Part shown: piece by piece, positions 36,068-43,530 of the stretch
How the letters are laid out: each line of letters begins with the position of its first letter
Numbering within the stretch: the stretch's first letter is position 1
Assembly: GCF_022808855.1 (NCBI RefSeq)
Contig: NZ_JAKZLF010000035.1
Span: 1 to 43,530 of the forward strand
Length of the DNA stretch: 43,530 bases
Origin: Anaeromyxobacter soli
GTDB taxonomy: Bacteria; Myxococcota; Myxococcia; Myxococcales; Anaeromyxobacteraceae
Direction: 5' to 3'
The notes under the pieces: generated by a model
Databases searched by the model: none
Seen by the model: the letters and a program-made list of their open reading frames with translations, nothing else
Told to the model about the DNA's origin: nothing
Program-made: the position numbers and the translations under genes

Positions 36068-37513
36068 ATGTCCAATTCGGTGAAATCGGTCGACGGCATC
36101 ACGAAGGAGTCGACCCAGGCGATGATCGACCGGACGCTCGAGGCGTATCCGGAGAAGGGGAAGAAGAAGCGCGCGCCACACCTCGCCCCGAACGACCAGG
36201 CGTCGGGCAGCGCCTGCGTGAAGTCGAACAGGAAGACGGTCCCCGGCGTCATGAGCGCCCGCGGCTGCGCCTACGCGGGCGCCAAGGGCGTCGTGTGGGG
36301 GCCGATCCGCGACATGGTCCACGTCTCCCACGGGCCGGTCGGCTGCGGCTGGTACTCGTGGGGCACGCGCCGCAACCTCATGAGCGGCGTGAACGGCGTC
36401 TCCAACTTCGCGATGCAGTTCACCTCCGACTTCCAGGAGAAGGACATCGTCTACGGCGGGGACAAGAAGCTCGCCGTCCTCCTGCGGGAGGCGAAGGAGC
36501 TCTTCCCGCTCGCCAAGGGCATCTCCGTGCTGTCGGAGTGCCCGGTCGGCCTCATCGGCGACGACATCAACGCCGTCGCCAAGCAGATGTCGAAGGAGCT
36601 CGACCTCCCGGTCATCCCCTGCAACTGCGAGGGCTTCCGCGGCGTCTCGCAGTCGCTCGGGCACCACATCTCCAACGACACGATCCGCGACTACATCATC
36701 GAGACGCGCGAGTTCTCCGAGCCGGAGACGCCGTACGACATCGCCCTCATCGGCGAGTACAACATCGGCGGCGACGCGTGGTCGACGAAGCCGCTCCTGG
36801 AGGAGTGCGGCTTCAACGTGAAGGCCGTCTGGACGGGCGACGGCCAGATGGAGCACATCGCGGCGACGCACGAGGTGAAGCTCAACGTCATCCACTGCTA
36901 CCGCTCCATGAACTACATGTGCAAGGTCATGGAGGAGAAGTACGGCGTGCCGTGGATCGAGCTGAACTTCTTCGGGCCGACGAAGATCAAGGAGAGCCTG
37001 CGCAAGCTCGCCGAGCGGTTCGACGACCGGATCAAGGCGAACGTGGAGAAGGTCATCGCCAGGTACGATCCCATGATGCAGAAGGTGATCGAGGAGGTCC
37101 GGCCCCGCCTCGAGGGCAAGAAGGTCATGCTGTACGTCGGCGGCCTGCGACCGCGCCACACCGTCAGCGCCTACGAGGACCTCGGCATGGTCGTCGTCGG
37201 CTCCGGCTACGAGTTCGCCCACGCGGACGACTACGACCGGACCGCCCCCGAGATGCCCGACGCGACGGTCATCTACGACGACGCCTCCGAGTACGAGCTC
37301 GAGCGGTTCGTCCACGACCTGAAGCCGGACCTCGTCGCCTCCGGCATCAAGGAGAAGTACCTGTTCCAGAAGATGGGGCTGCCCTTCCGGCAGATGCACA
37401 GCTGGGACTACTCCGGCCCGTACCACGGGTACAAGGGCTTCCCGATCTTCGCGCGCGACATCGACATGGCGATCAACAGCCCGACCTGGGGCTTCGTGAA
37501 GTCGCCGTTCTAG
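36068..37513 (+). CDS. nifD: Nitrogenase molybdenum-iron protein alpha chain NifD
   Basis: Carries the FeMo-cofactor that reduces N2. 481 residues from ATG 36068 (GAGGAG upstream). P-cluster cysteines C67 ([11 protein letters not shown]), C93 ([11 protein letters not shown]) and C158 ([12 protein letters not shown]); cofactor ligands C277 ([10 protein letters not shown]) and H444 ([16 protein letters not shown]). The text [14 protein letters not shown] differs from the Azotobacter VGCGQYSRAGRRN and is like NifD of anaerobes such as Geobacter and Desulfovibrio. No delta subunit gene (vnfG/anfG) follows, which supports the molybdenum type. A short GC hairpin lies just after the stop (37519-37534). 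Confidence 0.98.
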   Translation: MSNSVKSVDGITKESTQAMIDRTLEAYPEKGKKKRAPHLAPNDQASGSACVKSNRKTVPGVMSARGCAYAGAKGVVWGPIRDMVHVSHGPVGCGWYSWGTRRNLMSGVNGVSNFAMQFTSDFQEKDIVYGGDKKLAVLLREAKELFPLAKGISVLSECPVGLIGDDINAVAKQMSKELDLPVIPCNCEGFRGVSQSLGHHISNDTIRDYIIETREFSEPETPYDIALIGEYNIGGDAWSTKPLLEECGFNVKAVWTGDGQMEHIAATHEVKLNVIHCYRSMNYMCKVMEEKYGVPWIELNFFGPTKIKESLRKLAERFDDRIKANVEKVIARYDPMMQKVIEEVRPRLEGKKVMLYVGGLRPRHTVSAYEDLGMVVVGSGYEFAHADDYDRTAPEMPDATVIYDDASEYELERFVHDLKPDLVASGIKEKYLFQKMGLPFRQMHSWDYSGPYHGYKGFPIFARDIDMAINSPTWGFVKSPF

Positions 37514-37518
37514 CCGGA

Positions 37519-37534
37519 GGGGGCCACGGCCCCC
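37519..37534 (+). terminator. Small GC hairpin between nifD and nifK
   Basis: GGGGGCC-AC-GGCCCCC follows the nifD stop in the 93-bp gap before nifK. With no T-tract it is more likely an mRNA processing or stabilising element than a full terminator, since nifK must be made in equal amount. Confidence 0.35.
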
Positions 37535-37606
37535 GCCACCTCTCGAGACCTCGATCCGCCGTCCCGCCGGACGGAACGCCACCCGCTTGCCCGAAGGAAC
37601 CGACAC

Positions 37607-39076
37607 ATGGCGAACAACCTTGGACTGACCGTCAAACCCGTCTGCGAGATCACGCGCGAGGACGAGGAGCGGGTCCGCGCCTGGATCGACACGCCGGAGT
37701 ACCGGGAGAAGAACTTCGCGCGCCAGGCGCTGGTGGTGAACCCGGCCCACGCCTGCCAGCCGCTCGGCGCAGAGCTGTGCGCCCACGGCTTCGAGGGGAC
37801 GCTGCCGTTCGTGCACGGCTCGCAGGGCTGCGCGTCCTACTACCGCTCGACGCTGAACCGCCACTTCCGCGAGCCCGCGCCGGCGGTCTGCAGCGCCATG
37901 ACCGAGGACGGCGCGGTGTTCGGCGGGCAGAACAACCTGCACGAGGGGCTGGAGAACGCCTGCGCGCTCTACGCGCCGAAGATGATCGCCATCTTCACCT
38001 CCTGCATGCCGGAGATCATCGGCGACGACGTCTCGTCGTTCCTGAAGAACGCGAGGGCCAAGGGGCACCTCCCGAAGGACCTCCCGGCCCCCTACGCCAA
38101 CACCCCCAGCTTCAGCGGCTCCCACGTCCACGGCTACGACGCCATGCTCGGCGCCATCCTCGAGACCCTGACCGAGGGGAGGGCGGTGGAGGGGCGCTGC
38201 ACCGGCAAGCTCAACTTCATCGCCGGCTTCGACGCGAACACCGGCAATTACCGTGAGTACAAGCGGATCTTCGAGGCCTTCGGGATCCCGTACACCTTCC
38301 TCGCCGACATCTCCGAGACGTTCGACTCCCCCCTCGACGGCACCTACCGCCTGTATCCGGGCGGCACCCCGCTCGAGGAGGCGGCCGACTCCATCAACGG
38401 CAAGGCGACGCTCTCCGTCGCGCCCTACGCCACCACCAAGACCTTCGGGTGGGTGAAGGAGAACTACTCCGGCAAGCACGTCTCCATGCCGATGCCGATG
38501 GGCATCGCCAAGACGGACGCCTTCCTCCTGAAGCTCTCGGAGCTGTTCGAGAAGCCGGTGCCGGACGCGCTCGCGGCGGAGCGCGGCCGGGCGGTGGACG
38601 CGATGACCGACGCCCACCAGTACGTCCACGGGAAGCGGTTCGCCGTCTACGGCGACTCCGACTACCTCCTCGGCTACGTCTCCTTCCTGCTCGAGATGGG
38701 CGCGAGGCCCGTCCACGTCCTCTGCTCGAAGGGCTCGAAGAAGCTGGAGAAGGAGCTCCACTCGCTGCTCGACGCCTCGCCCTACGGCAAGGACGGGAAG
38801 GTCTACATGAACAAGGACCTGTGGCACCTGCGGTCCCTGCTCGTGACGGAGCCGGTGGACGCGCTCATCGGCGACACGCACGGCAAGTTCGCCGCGCGCG
38901 ACGCGAAGATCCCGCTCTTCCGCTTCGGCTTCCCCATCTTCGACCGCGTCAACAGGCACCGCTACCCGCTCGTCGGCTACCAGGGCGTCGTCAACATGGT
39001 CACCGAGATCTGCAACAAGTTCATCGATCTCCAGGACGACGGCTGCGAGGACCGCTTCTTCGAGATGATGCGGTAG
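37607..39076 (+). CDS. nifK: Nitrogenase molybdenum-iron protein beta chain NifK
   Basis: Partner of NifD in the alpha2beta2 MoFe protein, sharing the P-cluster. 489 residues from ATG 37607 with GAAGGA upstream. P-cluster cysteines are C50 (AHACQPLGAE), C75 (GSQGCASYYR) and C133 (FTSCMPEIIGDD), with the serine-bearing SFSGSHVHGYD further on. The N-terminal extension is short compared with Azotobacter NifK (523), as in other anaerobe-type NifK. The end FFEMMR is followed 42 bp later by nifEN. No oddities in codon use. Confidence 0.98.
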   Translation: MANNLGLTVKPVCEITREDEERVRAWIDTPEYREKNFARQALVVNPAHACQPLGAELCAHGFEGTLPFVHGSQGCASYYRSTLNRHFREPAPAVCSAMTEDGAVFGGQNNLHEGLENACALYAPKMIAIFTSCMPEIIGDDVSSFLKNARAKGHLPKDLPAPYANTPSFSGSHVHGYDAMLGAILETLTEGRAVEGRCTGKLNFIAGFDANTGNYREYKRIFEAFGIPYTFLADISETFDSPLDGTYRLYPGGTPLEEAADSINGKATLSVAPYATTKTFGWVKENYSGKHVSMPMPMGIAKTDAFLLKLSELFEKPVPDALAAERGRAVDAMTDAHQYVHGKRFAVYGDSDYLLGYVSFLLEMGARPVHVLCSKGSKKLEKELHSLLDASPYGKDGKVYMNKDLWHLRSLLVTEPVDALIGDTHGKFAARDAKIPLFRFGFPIFDRVNRHRYPLVGYQGVVNMVTEICNKFIDLQDDGCEDRFFEMMR

Positions 39077-39118
39077 CGGCCGCGCTCGATCCCGACCCCG
39101 AACCCGAGCGAGGCGGCC

Positions 39119-41872
39119 ATGCCGCGGCCCGACTACTACGACGCGCCCGACTGCGAGACGAGCGAGAAGGGCGCCCCGAGGTTCTGCAAGAAGTCCGAGC
39201 CCGGCGAGGGCACCGAGCGGAGCTGCGCGTTCGACGGCGCGCGCGTCGTGCTCATGCCGGTGACGGACGCCATCCACCTCGTGCACGGGCCGATCGCCTG
39301 CGCCGGCAACTCCTGGGACAACCGCGGCGCGCGCTCCTCCGGGTCGCAGCTCTACCGGCGCGGCTTCACGACGGAGATGCTCGAGAACGACGTGGTCTTC
39401 GGCGGGGAGAAGAAGCTCCGCCGCGCCATCGTCGACCTCGCGTCGCGCTACCCGGAGGCGCGGGCGATCTTCGTCTACGCCACCTGCGTCACGGCGATGA
39501 CCGGCGACGACGTGGAGGCCGTCTGCAGGTCGGTCGCGGGGGAGGTGCCGGTCCCGGTCATCCCGGTGAACACCCCGGGGTTCGTCGGGGACAAGAACAT
39601 CGGCAACCGGCTCGCCGGCGAGCTCCTCCTCGAGCACGTGATCGGCACGGCCGAGCCCGAGACGACGACCCCGTACGACGTGAACCTCATCGGCGAGTAC
39701 AACATCGCCGGCGACCTCTGGGGGATGCTGCCCCTCTTCGAGCGGCTCGGGATCCGCATCCTGTCCTGCATCTCGGGCGACGCGCGCTTCGACGACCTGC
39801 GCCACGCGCACCGCGCCCGCCTGAACGTCATCATCTGCTCGAAGAGCCTCACGAACCTCGCGCGGAAGATGAAGAAGCGCTGGGGCATCCCGTACCTGGA
39901 GGAGTCGTTCTACGGGATGACCGACACCGCGACCGCCCTGCGCCACATCGCGCGCGAGCTCGATCGCGGGCGCGGCGACGGGGCGAGCGCGATGGCCGAC
40001 GCGGTGGAGGCGCTCGTGGCCGAGGAGGAGGCGCGCTGCCGCGCGCGCATCGCGCCGCACCGGGCGCGGCTCGAGGGCAAGCGCGCGGTGCTCTTCACCG
40101 GGGGCGTGAAGACCTGGTCGATGGTGAACGCCCTGCGCGAGCTGGGCGTCGAGATCCTCGCGGCGGGGACGCAGAACTCCACGCTCGAGGACTTCCACCG
40201 CATGAAGGCGCTCATGCACCGCGACGCCCGCATCATCGAGGACACCTCGACCGCCGGGCTCCTCGGGATCATGCGCGAGAAGCTGCCCGACCTCGTCGTG
40301 GCGGGCGGAAAGACGAAGTTCCTCGCGCTCAAGACGCGGACGCCGTTCCTCGACATCAACCACGGCCGCGCGCACCCGTACGCGGGCTACGAGGGGATGG
40401 TCACCTTCGCCCGCCAGCTCGATCTCACCGTGAACAACCCCATCTGGCCCGCGCTCTCCGCGCGGGCGCCCTGGGAGCTGCCGGAGGCCGCCCTCGAGGC
40501 CGAGCGCGCGGCGGCGCGGGGCCACGCGGCGGCGCTCGCCGCCGAGGACCTCTCCGCGTCGCGCGTCGCGGTGCCGGCCAAGGCCGCGACGGTGAACCCG
40601 CAGAAGAACTCGCCCGCGCTCGGCGCGACGCTCGCGTACCTCGGCGTGGATCGCATGCTCGGGCTCCTCCACGGCGCGCAGGGCTGCTCGACGTTCATCC
40701 GGCTGCAGCTCTCGCGGCACTTCAAGGAGTCGATCGCCCTCAACTCCACGGCCATGAGCGAGGACACCGCCATCTTCGGGGGCTGGAGGAACCTGAAGGC
40801 CGGGCTCGCGCGCGTCATCGAGAAGTTCCACCCGGGCGTCGTCGGGGTCATGACCTCGGGGCTCACCGAGACCATGGGCGACGACGTGCGGAGCGCGATC
40901 GCCGAGTTCCGCCGGGAGCGCCCGGAGCACGCCGGCGTGCCCATCGTCTGGGCGTCCACGCCGGACTACTGCGGCTCGCTGCAGGAGGGGTACGCCGCGG
41001 CGGTGGAGGCCCTCGTCACCACGCTCGCGGAGGGAGGGACGCCGATCCCGGGGCAGGTGACGCTGCTCCCGGGCGCCCACCTCACTCCCGCCGACGTCGA
41101 GGAGCTGAAGGGCATGATCGAGGCGTTCGGACTCTCGGTCGTCGCCGTCCCGGACATCGCGAACGCCCTCGACGGCCACATCGACGACGAGGTCTCGCCG
41201 CTCTCGACGGGCGGCGTGGGGGTGGACGCGATCCGCTCCGCGGGGCGGAGCGTCGCCACGATCTACGTCGGCGACTCGCTCGCCCGGGCCGCGCTCCGCC
41301 TGGAGGAGGCGTTCGGGATCCCGGCCCACGGCTTCACCTCGGTGACGGGCCTCGGGGAGGTGGACCGGCTCGTCGCGACGCTCGCGGCGATCTCGGGTCG
41401 GCCCGTCCCCGGCGCGCTCCGCCGGGCGCGGAGCCGCCTCATGGACGCGATGGTGGACAGCCACTACGCGTTCGGCGGGAAGCGCGTGGCGCTCGCGCTC
41501 GAGGCCGATCACCTGAAGGGCCTCACCCGCTTCCTGCACGGGATGGGGTGCGAGATCGGCGCCGCGCTCGCCGCGACGCGGACCCGTGGCCTCGACGCGC
41601 TGCCCGCGCGGGCGGTGTCCGTCGGCGACCTCGAGGATCTGGAGACCGCGGCCCGGGGGGCGGACCTCGTCGTCGCGAGCTCCAACGGGCGCCAGGCGGT
41701 CGCGAAGCTCGGGGTGAAGGCCCACCTGCGCGCGGGCGTGCCGGTGTTCGACCGGCTCGGCGCGCACCAGAAGGTCTGGGCCGGCTACCGCGGCACGATG
41801 AACCTCGTGTTCGAGGTGGCGAACCTGTTCCAGGCGAGCGCGACCGAGGCGCAGCGGCTCGCGCACAGCTGA
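39119..41872 (+). CDS. nifEN: Fused FeMo-cofactor scaffold NifE-NifN
   Basis: One 917-residue chain combining NifE (about 1-455) and NifN (about 490-917). NifE marks: SCAFDGARVVLMPVTDAIHLVHGPIACAGNSWDNRGARSSG, YATCVTAMTGDD, and DINHGRAHPYAGYEGM. The linker (about 456-490) is Ala/Glu-rich. NifN marks: TVNPQKNSPALGATLAYLGVDRML, LLHGAQGCSTFIRLQLSRHFKE, TAMSEDTAIFGGWRNLK, and TSGLTETMGDDVRSAI. It receives the NifB product and matures it with NifH, Mo and homocitrate. I see no stop or frameshift at the junction. Fused nifEN is known in Geobacter relatives. It ends 14 bp before nifX, whose ribosome site GGAGGT straddles the gap. Confidence 0.96.
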   Translation: MPRPDYYDAPDCETSEKGAPRFCKKSEPGEGTERSCAFDGARVVLMPVTDAIHLVHGPIACAGNSWDNRGARSSGSQLYRRGFTTEMLENDVVFGGEKKLRRAIVDLASRYPEARAIFVYATCVTAMTGDDVEAVCRSVAGEVPVPVIPVNTPGFVGDKNIGNRLAGELLLEHVIGTAEPETTTPYDVNLIGEYNIAGDLWGMLPLFERLGIRILSCISGDARFDDLRHAHRARLNVIICSKSLTNLARKMKKRWGIPYLEESFYGMTDTATALRHIARELDRGRGDGASAMADAVEALVAEEEARCRARIAPHRARLEGKRAVLFTGGVKTWSMVNALRELGVEILAAGTQNSTLEDFHRMKALMHRDARIIEDTSTAGLLGIMREKLPDLVVAGGKTKFLALKTRTPFLDINHGRAHPYAGYEGMVTFARQLDLTVNNPIWPALSARAPWELPEAALEAERAAARGHAAALAAEDLSASRVAVPAKAATVNPQKNSPALGATLAYLGVDRMLGLLHGAQGCSTFIRLQLSRHFKESIALNSTAMSEDTAIFGGWRNLKAGLARVIEKFHPGVVGVMTSGLTETMGDDVRSAIAEFRRERPEHAGVPIVWASTPDYCGSLQEGYAAAVEALVTTLAEGGTPIPGQVTLLPGAHLTPADVEELKGMIEAFGLSVVAVPDIANALDGHIDDEVSPLSTGGVGVDAIRSAGRSVATIYVGDSLARAALRLEEAFGIPAHGFTSVTGLGEVDRLVATLAAISGRPVPGALRRARSRLMDAMVDSHYAFGGKRVALALEADHLKGLTRFLHGMGCEIGAALAATRTRGLDALPARAVSVGDLEDLETAARGADLVVASSNGRQAVAKLGVKAHLRAGVPVFDRLGAHQKVWAGYRGTMNLVFEVANLFQASATEAQRLAHS

Positions 41873-41886
41873 CGGCGGAGGTCACC

Positions 41887-42297
41887 ATGCGGATCGCGTT
41901 CACGAGCACCACGGGCGAGCGGATCGACGAGCACTTCGGGCGGGCGGACCACTTCTACGTGTGGGAGATCGGGCCCGGCGCGGCCCGCTTCCTCGAGCGC
42001 GTCAGCGCGATCACGAGCGCCGACGACGAGGAGGACCGCATCGCCGCGCGGGCGAGCGCGCTCGCCGGCTGCGCCATCGTCTACACCGCGCAGATCGGCG
42101 GACCCGCCGCGGCGAAGCTCGTCTCGCGCCGCATCCACCCGATGAGGACGAGCGGCGAGGTGGCCGTGGCGGAGGTGGTCGAGCGGCTGCAGGAGGTCCT
42201 GCGCGGCCGGCCGCCGCCGTGGCTCCGCAAGGCGATGGCGCCCGCGGGAGCGGGCGCCGCGGCGGAGACGCCGGCGGACGAGGCGAAGGACGACTGA
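41887..42297 (+). CDS. nifX: NifX-like dinitrogenase iron-molybdenum cofactor carrier
   Basis: 136 residues of the NifX/NifB-C-terminal/NafY cofactor-binding family. Visible: MRIAFTSTTGERIDEHFGRADHFYVWEI (the DEHFGRA signature with its His), the strand-helix core CAIVYTAQIGGPAAAKLVSRRIHPM, then an Ala/Glu/Asp-rich tail from about residue 110. NifX binds FeMo-cofactor precursors and passes them between NifB and NifEN. GGAGGT precedes the ATG at 41887. Position between nifEN and the ferredoxin is typical for nifX. Could also be named as a generic NifX-associated protein, but context favours nifX. Confidence 0.9.
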   Translation: MRIAFTSTTGERIDEHFGRADHFYVWEIGPGAARFLERVSAITSADDEEDRIAARASALAGCAIVYTAQIGGPAAAKLVSRRIHPMRTSGEVAVAEVVERLQEVLRGRPPPWLRKAMAPAGAGAAAETPADEAKDD

Positions 42298-42339
42298 ACG
42301 GCGCCGTGAAGGGCGCACCACACGGGAGAGGAGACGGTC

Positions 42340-42603
42340 ATGGCGTTCATCACGGGGCTGACGCGCGGGAAGCGGGAGTGGACCCCACGGTTCGTGCGGA
42401 ACATCGATCCCGAGCTCTGCATCGGGTGCGGCCGGTGCATCAAGATCTGCGCGCACGGCGTGCTCGCGCCGGCGGAGGTGGACGAGGAGGAGTCCGCGAA
42501 GATGTTCGCCGCGGTCGAGAACGCGGACGACTGCATCGGCTGCGAGGCCTGCGGCCGGACCTGCAAGAAGGGCGCGTTCTCGTTCGAGCCCCTGGCGGCG
42601 TGA
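42340..42603 (+). CDS. fdxB: Nif-associated 2[4Fe-4S] ferredoxin (FdxB / ferredoxin III type)
   Basis: 87 residues with two CxxCxxCxxxC sets: CIGCGRCIKIC (about 27-37) and CIGCEACGRTC (about 68-78). Neither is followed by the Pro of ordinary bacterial ferredoxins, but by Ala and Lys. The long spacer between sets (VLAPAEVDEEESAKMFAAVENADD) is typical of nif-specific ferredoxin III. It would deliver low-potential electrons to NifB/NifEN or to NifH. GAGAGGAG lies before the ATG at 42340. It sits 42 bp after nifX and 7 bp before nifB. Confidence 0.92.
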   Translation: MAFITGLTRGKREWTPRFVRNIDPELCIGCGRCIKICAHGVLAPAEVDEEESAKMFAAVENADDCIGCEACGRTCKKGAFSFEPLAA

Positions 42604-42610
42604 GGACGCC

Positions 42611-43530
42611 ATGCGCCTGCCCGTCCTCGCCCGTCCCGACGCCGCGCCCCCCGCGGCGAACTGCACGTTCGGCCGCGGCTGCGGCGACGCCCCGCCGGCG
42701 CTCCCCGCCGACGTCGCCGCGCTCGTCGCCGATCACCCCTGCTACAGCGAGGATGCGCACCACCACTTCGCGCGCGTGCACGTCGCGGTGGCGCCCGCGT
42801 GCAACGTGCAGTGCCACTACTGTAACCGGAAGTACGACTGCTCGAACGAGAGCCGGCCCGGGGTGGTGTCGGAGCGGCTCCGCCCCGAGGACGCGGTGCG
42901 CAAGGTGCTCGCGGTCGCCGCGGAGCTCCCGGAGCTGTCGGTGGTCGGGATCGCGGGGCCGGGGGACGCGCTCGCGAACCCGGACGCCACCTTCGCCACG
43001 CTGGAGGGCGTGCGGCGCGCGGCGCCGGATCTTCGCCTGTGCCTCTCCACGAACGGCCTCGCCCTGCCCGAGCACGCGGCGCGGCTCGCCGCGGCGGGGG
43101 TGCGGCACGTGACGGTGACGGTGAACATGATCGACCCCGCCGTCGGCGAGCGGATCTACCCGTGGGTGCTGCGGGGCGGGCGCAAGCTCCGGGGCGTCGA
43201 GGGCGCCCGGCTCCTGTCCGCGCAGCAGCTCGAGGGGATCGCGGCGCTCGCCGCGCGCGGCGTGCTCGTGAAGGTGAACTCGGTCGTGATCCCGGGCGTG
43301 AACGACGCGCACCTCCCCGACGTCGCCCGGGCAGTCCGCCGCGCCGGCGCGTTCCTCGTGAACCTCGTCCCGCTGATCTCGGAGCCCGAGCACGGCACGC
43401 ACTACGGTCGCACCGGTCAGCGGGGCCCGACCGCCGAGGAGCTGGAGCGCGTCCAGGTGGCCTGCGAGCTGGACGCCCGGGTCATGCGGCACTGCCGGCA
43501 GTGGCGGGGCGCCGCCGGGGGGGGGCGGGG
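42611..43530 (+). CDS. nifB: Nitrogenase cofactor biosynthesis protein NifB, 3' end cut by window edge
   Basis: Radical SAM enzyme that builds the NifB-co [8Fe-9S-C] core. About 306 codons are visible. The radical SAM site is ACNVQCHYCNRKYDC (CX3CX2C), followed by NESRPGVVSERL, GIAGPGDALANPDATF, LSTNGLALPEH, and VKVNSVVIPGVND, all typical. The last 12 residues are suspect: after MRHCRQ the family has CRADAVG, but here the DNA gives WRGAAGGG and ends in a poly-G run, probably bad contig-end bases. A second cysteine needed by NifB is thus lost only in the assembly. ATG 42611 with GAGGA upstream, coupled to the ferredoxin gene. A C-terminal NifX-like domain cannot be seen. Confidence 0.95.
   Translation, partial: MRLPVLARPDAAPPAANCTFGRGCGDAPPALPADVAALVADHPCYSEDAHHHFARVHVAVAPACNVQCHYCNRKYDCSNESRPGVVSERLRPEDAVRKVLAVAAELPELSVVGIAGPGDALANPDATFATLEGVRRAAPDLRLCLSTNGLALPEHAARLAAAGVRHVTVTVNMIDPAVGERIYPWVLRGGRKLRGVEGARLLSAQQLEGIAALAARGVLVKVNSVVIPGVNDAHLPDVARAVRRAGAFLVNLVPLISEPEHGTHYGRTGQRGPTAEELERVQVACELDARVMRHCRQWRGAAGGGR

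Noticed and set aside
43495-43530. Natural NifB variant lacking the conserved cysteine
   Set aside because: The change lies only in the last bases, next to a poly-G run, so sequencing error is far more likely.

Overview
The window is a very GC-rich piece of a bacterial chromosome. Gene content points to a metal-respiring myxobacterium close to Anaeromyxobacter: a huge multihaem cytochrome with CXXCH and CX4CH modules, a Geobacter-type fused NifEN, class I fumarase, a selenocysteine formate dehydrogenase, and many sigma-54-type elements. The genus is an inference; no rRNA or tRNA is present.

Layout. 1-6217: housekeeping and stress genes: a cut-off DUF6496 protein on the minus strand, a two-gene osmoprotectant-type ABC importer whose binding protein and permease are fused, a bacteriohemerythrin, class I fumarase and an aldo/keto reductase. 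6218-11850: a structured leader and a 1744-residue putative lipoprotein with 48 haem-type motifs, containing a 495-bp near-identical tandem DNA repeat and ending at a strong hairpin. 11933-14055: a LysR DNA-binding fragment, methionine aminopeptidase and a tandem universal stress protein. 14221-26042: a formate module. fdhD and an output-less Cache/PAS membrane sensor are on the minus strand. Divergent from them is an AcoR-like sigma-54 activator, then a structured repeat, two palindromic upstream sites, a -24/-12 promoter, the selenocysteine formate dehydrogenase catalytic subunit (in-frame TGA plus SECIS hairpin), a fused iron-sulfur/NrfD-type membrane subunit, a terminator and fdhE. 26112-28466: a WecG/TagA-type glycosyltransferase, a PQQ-type sugar dehydrogenase and a small membrane protein. 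28789-43530: nitrogen fixation. This holds convergent draG and draT, nifA with a sigma-54 promoter against its start, a GNAT acetyltransferase, a repeat-flanked HNH endonuclease, then a sigma-54 promoter and nifH-nifD-nifK-nifEN-nifX-ferredoxin-nifB, with nifB cut by the window end.

How the parts work together. NifA with RpoN would switch on nifHDK (nitrogenase), nifEN, nifX and nifB (FeMo-cofactor assembly) and the ferredoxin. DraT and DraG would switch the Fe protein off and on by ADP-ribosylation of an arginine that is present in this NifH. In the formate module the activator beside the operon has a matching promoter and paired palindromes at the right distance, so formate oxidation is probably under its own sigma-54 control. 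Electrons would pass from formate through four Fe-S clusters to quinone, and possibly on to multihaem cytochromes. The last bases of the window look like poor-quality contig end, so this is probably a draft assembly and the copy number of the 495-bp repeat may be underestimated.
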